NCBI GenBank assembly: GCA_934589525.1
Contig: CAKTOB010000014.1
Span: forward strand, 1 to 64,000
Direction: 5' to 3'
Length of the DNA stretch: 64,000 nt
Origin: an uncultured Oscillospiraceae bacterium
GTDB taxonomy: Bacteria; Bacillota; Clostridia; Oscillospirales; Oscillospiraceae
Both the position numbers and the translations under genes were made by a program. The notes below the pieces were generated by a model. It saw only the letters and a list, made by a program, of their open reading frames with translations, was not told the origin of the DNA and ran no database searches. Every line of letters begins with the position of its first letter. Position 1 is the stretch's first letter. Positions 25,336-32,271 of this stretch are shown here, piece after piece.

Positions 25336-27323
25336 TCCTGGGGATCACCGGGGGCACCGGCTGCGGGAAAACAACGCTCCTCTCCTGCATCGCCGCCCTG
25401 GGAGGCACGGTGCTGGACTGTGACGAAATCTACCATGACCTTCTTAAAAGGGACATGGGGATGCTTTCGGACATCGAACGCCGCTTTCCCGGCACGGTAA
25501 CGAAGGGCTGCCTGGACCGGAAAAAGCTGGGGGCCCTGGTATACACAGACCCCCAGGCCCTGAAAGACCTGAATGCCATCACCCACAGCCGTGTGCAGCG
25601 GGAAGTGGAGCGGGCACTGGAAAACCAGCCTAAGCTTGCGGCCATTGATGCCATTGCCCTGTTTGAAAGCGGGCTGAACCGGCTTTGCCACAAGACCGTG
25701 GCGGTGGTGGCCCCCCAGGAGACCCGGGTGGCCCGGCTCATGGCCCGGGACGGCATTGACGAGGGCTACGCCCGCAGCCGCATTGCCGCCCAGCACGGGG
25801 AAGGCTGGTTTCGGGACCGGTGTGACGTCACTCTGGAAAATTCCGGCACCAAAGAGCAGTTCCGGCAGAAGTGCCTTGCTTTTTTGAAGGAATTGGATAT
25901 AATGGAACAAGACCATAAAGAAACAGGAGGATGCAATATGAACGCTGAAGAACTGCGCGAAGCGCTGCTGTCCAGCCCCAAGAACGGCTTCGTGGGCCTG
26001 ACCCAGGAGGAGCGGACGGAGATGGAGGCCTACTGCAAGCGCTATGCCGCTTTTATGGATGCCTGCAAGACCGAGCGGGAGGCCACTGCCTGGGCCACCC
26101 GTGAGGCCGAGAAGCACGGCTTTAAGCCCGCTGTCCCCGGGATGGAAGTCAAGCCCGGCGACAAAATCTACATGAACAACCGGGGCAAGAGCTTTATGAT
26201 CGCCGTGGTGGGCACCGAGAGCCTGGCCCAGGGTGCCAACATCTGCGCCGCCCACGTGGATTCCCCCCGGATGGATTTGAAGCCCCAGCCCATGTATGAG
26301 GATTCCGAGATCGCCTACTTTAAGACCCATTACTACGGCGGCATCAAGAAGTACCAGTGGACCTGCGTGCCTCTGGCCATCCACGGCGTGGTGTGTAAGA
26401 AGGACGGCAGCCAGGTCACCGTGACCATCGGTGAAGAGGAGACCGACCCCATCGTAGTGGTTTCCGACCTGCTGATCCACCTGTCCGCGGACCAGATGAA
26501 GAAGACCCTGGCCGAGGGCATCGCCGGGGAACAGCTGAACGTGATCCTGGGCACCGAGCCCCTGGAGGGCGAGGGCAGCGACCTGGTGAAGCTGAACATC
26601 ATGCGGCTGCTGAACGAGAAGTACGGCATCGTGGAAGACGACTTCCGCACCGCCGAGCTCACCGTGGTCCCCGCCGGCAAGTGCCGGGAGGTGGGCCTGG
26701 ACCGGAGCCTGCTGGGTGCTTACGGCCACGATGACCGGGTCTGCGCCTATGCCGAGCTGGAGCCCATGCTGACCCTGCCCACCCCCAAGCACACCGCCGT
26801 GTGCATTCTGGCCGACAAGGAAGAGATCGGCTCCGTGGGCATCAGCGGCATGCAGAGCCATGCCTTTGAGTATTTCATGGAGGTCCTCTGCGACGGCCAG
26901 GGGGTCAAGCTCAGCCATTGCTTTGCCAATTCCTTCTGCCTGTCCGCCGACGTGTCTAACGCCTTTGACCCCAACTTCCCCGAGACCTGCGACCGCCGGA
27001 ACAACAGCCAGCTGAACTACGGCGTTTCCATCTGCAAGTACACCGGCTCCCGTGGCAAGGGCGGCGCCTCCGACGCCTCCGCCGAGGCCATGCAGCACGT
27101 CCGCTCCACTCTGGACGCCGCCGGTGTCAAGTGGCAGATCGCCACCCTGGGCAAGGTAGACCAGGGCGGCGGCGGCACCGTTGCCGCCTACATGGCCAAC
27201 CGCAACATCGTCACCGTCGATGCCGGTGTCCCCGTTTTGTGCATGCACGCCCCCATGGAAATCGTCAGCAAGCTGGATTGCTACGAAACCATGAAGGCCT
27301 GCAAGGCCATTTATCTGGCGTAA
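25332..27323 (+). CDS. coaE: Dephospho-CoA kinase reading frame fused to M18 aminopeptidase
   Basis: Starts at ATG 25332 (overlapping the tsaC stop) with MILGITGGTGCGKTTLL, the P-loop of dephospho-CoA kinase, the last step of CoA synthesis. CoaE residues run to about 195 (VLDCDEIYHDLL, FESGLNRLCHKTVAV, ending FLKELDIMEQDHKETGG). No stop codon follows: the frame continues directly into the aminopeptidase listed separately, giving 663 residues. Normal CoaE is about 200 residues with its own stop. An internal ribosome-binding site and promoter-like sequence near the junction suggest that the aminopeptidase can also be made alone. Whether a fused protein is made is uncertain. Confidence 0.8.
   Translation: MILGITGGTGCGKTTLLSCIAALGGTVLDCDEIYHDLLKRDMGMLSDIERRFPGTVTKGCLDRKKLGALVYTDPQALKDLNAITHSRVQREVERALENQPKLAAIDAIALFESGLNRLCHKTVAVVAPQETRVARLMARDGIDEGYARSRIAAQHGEGWFRDRCDVTLENSGTKEQFRQKCLAFLKELDIMEQDHKETGGCNMNAEELREALLSSPKNGFVGLTQEERTEMEAYCKRYAAFMDACKTEREATAWATREAEKHGFKPAVPGMEVKPGDKIYMNNRGKSFMIAVVGTESLAQGANICAAHVDSPRMDLKPQPMYEDSEIAYFKTHYYGGIKKYQWTCVPLAIHGVVCKKDGSQVTVTIGEEETDPIVVVSDLLIHLSADQMKKTLAEGIAGEQLNVILGTEPLEGEGSDLVKLNIMRLLNEKYGIVEDDFRTAELTVVPAGKCREVGLDRSLLGAYGHDDRVCAYAELEPMLTLPTPKHTAVCILADKEEIGSVGISGMQSHAFEYFMEVLCDGQGVKLSHCFANSFCLSADVSNAFDPNFPETCDRRNNSQLNYGVSICKYTGSRGKGGASDASAEAMQHVRSTLDAAGVKWQIATLGKVDQGGGGTVAAYMANRNIVTVDAGVPVLCMHAPMEIVSKLDCYETMKACKAIYLA
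25876..25903 (+). promoter_or_regulatory. Promoter-like sequence inside the end of coaE
   Basis: TTGCTT (25876-25881), 16-base spacer, TATAAT (25898-25903), about 35 bases before the internal aminopeptidase start. Confidence 0.4.
25938..27323 (+). CDS. M18 family aminopeptidase (internal start within the fused frame)
   Basis: Zinc-dependent cytosolic aminopeptidase of family M18. From ATG 25938 it has 461 residues, the usual free-standing length. The start has AGGAGG about six bases upstream. Metal and active-site motifs: AAHVDSPRMDLKPQP, LGAYGHDDRVCAY, ADKEEIGSVG, and the late His in LCMHAPMEI. The region DVSNAFDPNF and GSRGKGGASDAS is typical of the clostridial group. The frame is continuous with upstream coaE, so this protein may exist alone, fused, or both. 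Confidence 0.9.
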   Translation: MNAEELREALLSSPKNGFVGLTQEERTEMEAYCKRYAAFMDACKTEREATAWATREAEKHGFKPAVPGMEVKPGDKIYMNNRGKSFMIAVVGTESLAQGANICAAHVDSPRMDLKPQPMYEDSEIAYFKTHYYGGIKKYQWTCVPLAIHGVVCKKDGSQVTVTIGEEETDPIVVVSDLLIHLSADQMKKTLAEGIAGEQLNVILGTEPLEGEGSDLVKLNIMRLLNEKYGIVEDDFRTAELTVVPAGKCREVGLDRSLLGAYGHDDRVCAYAELEPMLTLPTPKHTAVCILADKEEIGSVGISGMQSHAFEYFMEVLCDGQGVKLSHCFANSFCLSADVSNAFDPNFPETCDRRNNSQLNYGVSICKYTGSRGKGGASDASAEAMQHVRSTLDAAGVKWQIATLGKVDQGGGGTVAAYMANRNIVTVDAGVPVLCMHAPMEIVSKLDCYETMKACKAIYLA

Positions 27324-27419
27324 ACATTCAATACAAAACCGGCCTTTTGGCGTGTGCCGATAAGACAGTAATTTGAGAAAATTACGAAATCGGCATCTGT
27401 CAGATGGGATTGGACCAAA

Positions 27420-27458
27420 CAGGCGGCATCCAACTTCGGTTGGATGCCGCCTGTTTTT
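27420..27458 (+). terminator. Strong UUCG-loop terminator
   Basis: CAGGCGGCATCCAAC (27420-27434) pairs with GTTGGATGCCGCCTG (27439-27453) around a TTCG tetraloop, followed by TTTTT. It ends the tsaC-coaE-aminopeptidase unit. Confidence 0.95.
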
Positions 27459-27753
27459 GCGCAGCTAAGGGCTGAAAATCGCTTATTTTTTGTTCTGTAA
27501 GGTAAGGATAGTGAAAAGGGTGAAATAGTTGTCATCTCGGTAATGAAAGCACTCCTGAATAGTGAATTGCGCTACAATAAACAGCGTTCGCTGAATAGAA
27601 TGAACTTTTCCGTATGCAACAACTTTCCCTATAAATCGTAAAGCTGATAGATCAAGGATCGATGCGAAGTACACACGACTTCATCAAAAACGCTCAAACG
27701 CCGAATGCTTGTAGCAAATGACCTGCTATAAACGATAAATTTCCGCAGACAGA
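27459..27753 (+). other. AT-rich gene-poor stretch
   Basis: About 300 bases clearly more AT-rich than the flanking genes, marking the start of an accessory island. A 63-codon minus-strand frame (27483-27674) exists but has no convincing ribosome-binding site or family signature, so it is not called. Possibly remnants of a lost gene. Confidence 0.4.
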
Positions 27754-27783
27754 TTGAAAGAGATCTTGTTATTGTGCTATAAT
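27754..27783 (+). promoter_or_regulatory. Promoter of the NUDIX gene
   Basis: TTGAAA (27754-27759), 18-base spacer, TATAAT (27778-27783). Confidence 0.7.
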
Positions 27784-27821
27784 ATGTGTACAAACTTGAC
27801 GATTTTGGAGGGCTTTCCTAT

Positions 27822-28337
27822 ATGAGAGTATTATTTGAAATGGATAAGCATGATTACGATCATTGCACCCACAATTTTGTGCGAAATTCGGCACGAAGCA
27901 TTATCATTAGTGGGAAAAAGATTGCCATGATTCACAGCTTAAAATATGACTATTACAAATTTCCGGGCGGCGGTATTGAGGGTGGGGAATCCCCCATCGC
28001 TGCAATGATCCGTGAAACCCGTGAAGAGGCCGGTTTGGTGGTCAAGCCTGAGACTGTAAAAGAATTTGGACTTGTGCATCGTATTCAGAAGAGTGACAAA
28101 GACCCATCCGAATGCTTTGTTCAGGATAATTACTATTTCCTCTGCGATGTGGAAAATGAGATTGTTTCCCAATGTCTGGATGGTTACGAAGCGGCGGAGA
28201 ATTATGCTCTGGAATTTGTTGACCCCATCCTTGCTATTCAAAAGAATCGTAATGTACAAGGTAGTCCATACAATCCGATGATGTTTGAACGAGAAGCACG
28301 AGTCCTTGAAATGCTGATGGATGAGAGATTGCTTTAA
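27822..28337 (+). CDS. NUDIX hydrolase
   Basis: About 171 residues. The NUDIX box is complete: GGGIEGGESPIAAMIRETRE followed by EAGL. Members hydrolyse nucleoside diphosphates linked to another group; the substrate here is unknown. ATG 27822 is chosen because GGAGGG (27807-27812) lies nine bases upstream; an in-frame ATG at 27786 sits too close to the -10 element. Codon use is less GC-rich than in neighbours, consistent with acquisition as part of the accessory island. Confidence 0.88.
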   Translation: MRVLFEMDKHDYDHCTHNFVRNSARSIIISGKKIAMIHSLKYDYYKFPGGGIEGGESPIAAMIRETREEAGLVVKPETVKEFGLVHRIQKSDKDPSECFVQDNYYFLCDVENEIVSQCLDGYEAAENYALEFVDPILAIQKNRNVQGSPYNPMMFEREARVLEMLMDERLL

Positions 28338-28385
28338 GTGCCAATCCCTTGAAAATGTGAATGAACGAAAAGGAGGCTTTGACCT

Positions 28386-28655
28386 ATGGAGAAAATGGAT
28401 GATGAGATCATCGAACTGACCGACGATGAACTGGACGAGATTTTTGCGGATGATGATTTTGACAACGGCGAGGATAGCGGCGAAATTCGCTCCTTTTATT
28501 TCTCCAATCCAGACCTCTATGCCGAGGTCGAGCCTCGCCCCGATGATGCCCCCAAGCGAGAGTTTTCTTTCGATGACAAGGGCAACCGACAAAATCACAG
28601 CGCTTTATTGCAGACTGTCTCTGGAGGACACCAAGGAAAAAGGCGGCAAGGATGA
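28386..28655 (+). CDS. Small acidic protein of a remnant mobile element
   Basis: 89 residues, no recognised family. The N-terminal two thirds are very acidic (DDEIIELTDDELDEIFADDD). ATG 28386 has AAGGAGG about nine bases upstream. Its 3' part overlaps the 5' end of the recombinase remnant at 28574 in another frame, so the two probably formed one transcript in the original element. The last 20 residues are basic and may not be functional. Confidence 0.5.
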   Translation: MEKMDDEIIELTDDELDEIFADDDFDNGEDSGEIRSFYFSNPDLYAEVEPRPDDAPKREFSFDDKGNRQNHSALLQTVSGGHQGKRRQG

Positions 28656-28894
28656 CCCGTCAAATTCTATTCAGCATCAGCAGGTCATGTTCATGGAGTA
28701 TGCAAAATCTCAGCACTTTCCGAACCCGACCTATTTTGTTGACGACGGGTACAGCGGTGTGGATTTTTCCAACCGCCCCGGCTTTCAGAAGATGCTTGCG
28801 GAAATTGAAGCCGGTCATGTGGAAGCGGTGATTACGAAAGATCTTTCAATACTCGGTCGTAATTCCTCGCTGACAGGGCTTTATTGTTACAGTC
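28574..28894 (+). pseudogene. Truncated large serine recombinase
   Basis: N-terminal resolvase domain only: MTRATDKITALYCRLSLED holds the catalytic Ser, followed by DPSNSIQHQQ, YFVDDGYSGVDF and NRPGFQKMLAEIEAGHVEAV. It resembles the recombinase at 1-1656. The normally invariant KDLSRLGRN reads KDLSILGRN. Similarity ends after SSLTGLY at about 28890, where the antisense end of brnA begins. An intact gene would be about 1.6 kb, so most of the protein is lost. The frame stays open to 29367 only because it reads the complement of brnA/brnT. Confidence 0.82.
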
Positions 28895-28914
28895 ACGCAT
28901 ATTGCAGAAATCTT

Positions 28915-29130
28915 TTATTGCCAGGACATCTGGAGCTGCCGGTGGTTATCGGCGCAATCCCTCAAATAGAGGTTGATCAAAGTCTGGTATGGAATGCCTT
29001 TTTCGTCAGCCAGGGCTTTGAAGTAGTCGATGGTGCTGCCATCGATGTTGATGGTGATCTGCTTTTTCAAACGGTTTGCATAGGGATTTTTTCTGGGGTT
29101 CAACTCGTTGATATTGTATTCGTCTCTCAT
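28915..29130 (-). CDS. brnA: BrnA-like antitoxin
   Basis: 71 residues, predicted ribbon-helix-helix antitoxin that binds the BrnT toxin and represses the operon. The family-typical segment is KKQITINIDGSTIDYFKALA followed by GIPYQTLINLYLRDCA. It begins nine bases after the brnT stop with GAGGTGA upstream. Its 3' end lies where the recombinase similarity breaks off, so acquisition of this pair may have caused the truncation. Confidence 0.85.
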   Translation of the reverse strand: MRDEYNINELNPRKNPYANRLKKQITINIDGSTIDYFKALADEKGIPYQTLINLYLRDCADNHRQLQMSWQ

Positions 29131-29139
29131 AATATCACC

Positions 29140-29430
29140 TCAAATACCGTCAAGATAAACTTGCTGTTCTCGTTTTGTTGCGCGTCTTGCAGAGATAATT
29201 CGGATTCGATTTTCGTTGTCGCGATAGCAATGGCTTACAATACAGATTTGTTCCGATTTGATCGTACCGATTATGAGAAAGCGTTCTTCCTCAATGGAAT
29301 GGTCAGGATCGTCGAACAGAATGGCGAGTTCGTCGTAAAAGACCTCCTTTGCTGTCTCGAAAGATAGGCCATGCTTCTTCTTGTTGATTTCGTTCTTGTT
29401 TTGGTCCCATTCAAAGTATAGTGTATCCAT
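29140..29430 (-). CDS. brnT: BrnT-like ribonuclease toxin
   Basis: About 96 residues of the BrnT (DUF497) RNase toxin family: YFEWDQNKNEINKKKHGLSF, FETAKEVFYD, RFLIIGTI and the C-terminal RIRIISARRATKRE with catalytic-type Arg residues. Toxin first, antitoxin second is the normal order. ATG 29430 is preferred over 29445 because the -10 hexamer (29442-29437) overlaps the upstream ATG. Transcription would then start at or next to the A of the start codon, suggesting a leaderless mRNA. Confidence 0.87.
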   Translation of the reverse strand: MDTLYFEWDQNKNEINKKKHGLSFETAKEVFYDELAILFDDPDHSIEEERFLIIGTIKSEQICIVSHCYRDNENRIRIISARRATKREQQVYLDGI

Positions 29431-29436
29431 AATTAT

Positions 29437-29464
29437 ATTATACATATAGAATCATTATTGTCAA
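29437..29464 (-). promoter_or_regulatory. Promoter of brnTA
   Basis: Minus strand TTGACA (29464-29459), 16-base spacer, TATAAT (29442-29437). A second overlapping TATAAT lies at 29437-29432. Predicted start point is near 29430. Confidence 0.7.
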
Positions 29465-29624
29465 GTAAAAACCGATCCGCCATTCCCATTTTTTGTGCAT
29501 CTGCACATTTTTTAGGAATGAAAGACGCGGGCTGCGTCCCAATTGGTCGTTGAACAGAATGAAGACACTGTTTGATTTTCTGCATATAATGTGTTATACT
29601 TCTATGCAGAAAGGAAGGGTGGAT

Positions 29625-30674
29625 ATGCGTAAATTCGATTACTCTTTTTTGAATAACGGGTTCTTGCCGGCGAATTTTGTCAACCTGACTGCCAGTATTG
29701 CTTCGCTCAAAACCATGGCAGGTGTGCGGAAAGAAGAGCACGTCAAGATTTTTACGGAGTTAGAGGCCATTGCGAAGGTGCAGTCCGTCAAAAGCTCCAA
29801 TGCCATTGAGGGGATCGTCACCAGCGACAGCCGGGTGGCGGAGATCGTCAATCAGAACAGTGCTCCGCTAAACCACAACGAAATGGAGATCGCGGGCTAC
29901 AGAGATGCCTTGAACCAGATCCATAGGGGGCAGGAATATCTGGACTTCCGCCGAGGGGATATTCTGCGGCTGCATGAGATATTGATGTCCATGACTGGCT
30001 ATGAGTACGGCGGCAAGTACAAGGAAAGCGACAACTACATTCTGGAAGAAGATGCCCAGGGCCACCGCAAAATCCGCTTTATGCCTACCCCGGCGTCGGA
30101 AACCCCGGCGGCCATGGAGCAGCTGGAATTGGCTTATATGGCGGCCCGGAATGATGCCAACATCAATCAGCTGCTGCTGATCCCCTGCGTCATTCTGGAT
30201 TTTCTCTGCATTCATCCCTTCCGGGACGGCAACGGCAGAATGTCCCGGCTGCTTTCTCTGCTGCTTTTGTATAAAAACGGCTACGATGTGGGGAAATATA
30301 TCTCCTTTGAGGAGCAGATCAACAACTACAAGGCCTACTATTATGATGCCCTGGCCCGCTCCTCCGCCGGATGGGCCACCAACGAAAATGACTACTTCCC
30401 CTTTATGGAGCATTTTCTGTCCATGCTGTATATGTGTTATAAGGAGTTGGACAATCGCTTTGCCGTGGTGCAGGGGAAGCGCATCACAAAAAAAGCACGG
30501 GTGGAGGCAACGATCCTCCATAGCCTTACCCCTCTTTCCAAGGCGGAGATCTGCAACATTCTTCCGGACGTCAGCCCCACCACGGTGGAGGCGGTGCTGG
30601 GCGCAATGGTAAAAAGCGGCGCTGTCCGCCGCATCGGCGGGGGAAGGGCCTCCCGGTATATCCGGGAGACCTGA
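29625..30674 (+). CDS. Fic domain protein
   Basis: 349 residues. Fic enzymes usually AMPylate target proteins. The catalytic motif HPFRDGNGR (197-205) is intact. An inhibitory motif of the S-x-x-x-E-G type (SSNAIEG, 57-63) precedes it, placing the protein among class II Fic enzymes that keep themselves inactive. An N-terminal Fic_N-like region (LPxNFV) and a C-terminal winged-helix-like segment (LSKAEICNILPDVSPTTVEAVL) are present. ATG 29625 follows AAGGAAGGG. Solitary gene next to brnTA. Its target is unknown. Confidence 0.9.
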   Translation: MRKFDYSFLNNGFLPANFVNLTASIASLKTMAGVRKEEHVKIFTELEAIAKVQSVKSSNAIEGIVTSDSRVAEIVNQNSAPLNHNEMEIAGYRDALNQIHRGQEYLDFRRGDILRLHEILMSMTGYEYGGKYKESDNYILEEDAQGHRKIRFMPTPASETPAAMEQLELAYMAARNDANINQLLLIPCVILDFLCIHPFRDGNGRMSRLLSLLLLYKNGYDVGKYISFEEQINNYKAYYYDALARSSAGWATNENDYFPFMEHFLSMLYMCYKELDNRFAVVQGKRITKKARVEATILHSLTPLSKAEICNILPDVSPTTVEAVLGAMVKSGAVRRIGGGRASRYIRET

Positions 30675-30747
30675 CGGGTAATCCCCGGGGCTTTGCCTGG
30701 ATTTTACCCGCAATTGTAACATTTTTACAAACACCAAAGGCTCGGGG

Positions 30748-30775
30748 TTGCCAAGAGGCGGAAATGTGTTATAAT
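30748..30775 (+). promoter_or_regulatory. Promoter of the lipid kinase gene
   Basis: TTGCCA (30748-30753), 16-base spacer, TATAAT (30770-30775). Confidence 0.65.
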
Positions 30776-30819
30776 ACTAGACGATATTCAAAACGGAAAC
30801 AGAGTTTGGGGGAAGAGCA

Positions 30820-31707
30820 ATGAAAAAGATGCTTCTGATCGTAAATCCATATTCCGGGCAAAAAAAGGCCGTAAAGCTTCTGGCGGAGATCATCGCCATG
30901 TTCAATCGGGCGGATTACGCCGTTCAGGTTTATATGACCGCCGGGCCGGGGGATGCCACGGAGGTGGTGGCCCGGGTTTGTGAAACCGTGGACCTGGTGG
31001 TCTGCTGCGGCGGTGACGGCACCTTTAACGAGACCATTGCGGGGCTGCTGCGGGTGGGGGCCAAAACGCCGGTGGGTTATATCCCCGCCGGGTCTACCAA
31101 TGATTTTGCCTCCAGCCTGCGGCTGTCTACCGACATCCTGGAAGCGACCCAGGATATTATTCTGGGCCATCCTGTGGCCTATGACGCGGGGCTTTTCGGC
31201 GGCCGGGTCTTTTCCTATGTGGCCTCCTTCGGGGCCTTTACCCGCACCAGCTACACCACCCCCCAGAGCATCAAAAACGCCCTGGGCCACACGGCCTATG
31301 TGCTGGAGGGCATTCAGGAGCTGTCCCAGATCCGCAAGGAGCACATCAAAATGATCATCGACGGAGAGGAAATTGAGGATGACTTCCTCTTTGGAGCCAT
31401 CTGCAACTCCACCTCCGTAGGCGGCATCCTGACCCTTGATCCCCAGGTGGTGGACTTGCAGGACAACAAGCTGGAAATTCTGCTGGTCCGGGCGCCCCGG
31501 AATCTTTCGGAGATCCACGAGTGCATTGTGGCTCTCAACAGCCAGAAATACAATTGCGCCATGGTGACCTTCCGCTCCGCCACCCACATCCGGATCTTTG
31601 CCGACCCGGACATGCCCTGGACCTTAGACGGAGAGCGGGAAGAGGGCCACAGCGAGGTGGTGGTCACCCCGGAGCACCTGGCCTACAGACTGGTGAAACG
31701 GACATGA
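30820..31707 (+). CDS. Diacylglycerol/lipid kinase family protein
   Basis: About 295 residues of the DagK/YegS-like lipid kinase family, which phosphorylates diacylglycerol or related lipids at the membrane face. Motifs: LIVNPYSGQKKA, the nucleotide loop CCGGDGTFNE, YIPAGSTNDFA and the late segment PWTLDGERE. The start at 30820 begins the family N terminus. It overlaps the next gene by four bases (ATGA). Exact lipid substrate cannot be told. Confidence 0.92.
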   Translation: MKKMLLIVNPYSGQKKAVKLLAEIIAMFNRADYAVQVYMTAGPGDATEVVARVCETVDLVVCCGGDGTFNETIAGLLRVGAKTPVGYIPAGSTNDFASSLRLSTDILEATQDIILGHPVAYDAGLFGGRVFSYVASFGAFTRTSYTTPQSIKNALGHTAYVLEGIQELSQIRKEHIKMIIDGEEIEDDFLFGAICNSTSVGGILTLDPQVVDLQDNKLEILLVRAPRNLSEIHECIVALNSQKYNCAMVTFRSATHIRIFADPDMPWTLDGEREEGHSEVVVTPEHLAYRLVKRT

Positions 31708-32180
31708 TCAATACGACTCTGTGCTATGTGACCCAGGGAGACCGGGTGCTGATGCTCCATCGCGTCAAAAAGAAGAACGACATCAATGAGGGAAAATGGA
31801 TCGGCATCGGCGGAAAATTCCTGCCGGAGGAGAGCCCGGAGGAATGCCTGCTGCGGGAAGCCTGGGAGGAGACCGGCCTGACCCTGACCTCCTGGCGCTG
31901 CCGGGGGGTGGTGACCTTCCGGCAGGAGGGCACGGAAGGGGAGTATATGTACCTCTTCACCGCCGACGGCTTCACCGGCGACCCCCACCCCTGCGACGAA
32001 GGGGACCTGCAATGGGTGGACCGGGAATTCCTCTACAGCCTGCCCATGTGGGAGGGCGATAAGATTTTCCTGGACCTGCTGTGGCAGGATGCCCCCTTCT
32101 TCCTGCTGTCTTTATCCTACCGGGGGGACGTGCTGACCCAGGCGGTGCTCAACGGCCAGATCATCCGGGAGGAGCGGTGA
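31704..32180 (+). CDS. NUDIX hydrolase, MutT-like
   Basis: 158 residues. The NUDIX box is GKFLPEESPEECLLREAWEE followed by TGLTL. The preceding HRVKKKNDINEGKWIGIGGK matches 8-oxo-dGTP diphosphatase-like proteins of Gram-positives, so nucleotide-pool cleaning is the likely role (inference). It is coupled to the lipid kinase by an ATGA overlap and ends before a bidirectional terminator. Confidence 0.92.
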   Translation: MINTTLCYVTQGDRVLMLHRVKKKNDINEGKWIGIGGKFLPEESPEECLLREAWEETGLTLTSWRCRGVVTFRQEGTEGEYMYLFTADGFTGDPHPCDEGDLQWVDREFLYSLPMWEGDKIFLDLLWQDAPFFLLSLSYRGDVLTQAVLNGQIIREER

Positions 32181-32214
32181 GGGCGCCTTGAAATATGGGC
32201 GAGAATAACATCAT

Positions 32215-32250
32215 AAAACGGCAGTTCCCATTTTTGGGAGCTGCCGTTTT
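32215..32250. terminator. Bidirectional terminator between convergent genes
   Basis: AAAACGGCAGTTCCCA (32215-32230) pairs with TGGGAGCTGCCGTTTT (32235-32250, one offset). T runs occur on both strands, serving the NUDIX gene (plus) and the GtrII-like gene (minus). Confidence 0.85.
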
Positions 32251-32271
32251 GTCAGTATAGGGGTCTGGAAA

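Noticed and set aside
25266..27248. 660-codon minus-strand frame opposite coaE and the aminopeptidase
   Set aside because: Gly/His/Leu-rich antisense shadow; both plus-strand proteins have full catalytic motifs.
27483..27674. 63-codon minus-strand frame
   Set aside because: No ribosome-binding site, no recognised family, and it lies in AT-rich spacer DNA.
28895..29367. Continuation of the recombinase remnant frame to 29367
   Set aside because: This part is the exact antisense of brnA and brnT and no longer resembles a recombinase.
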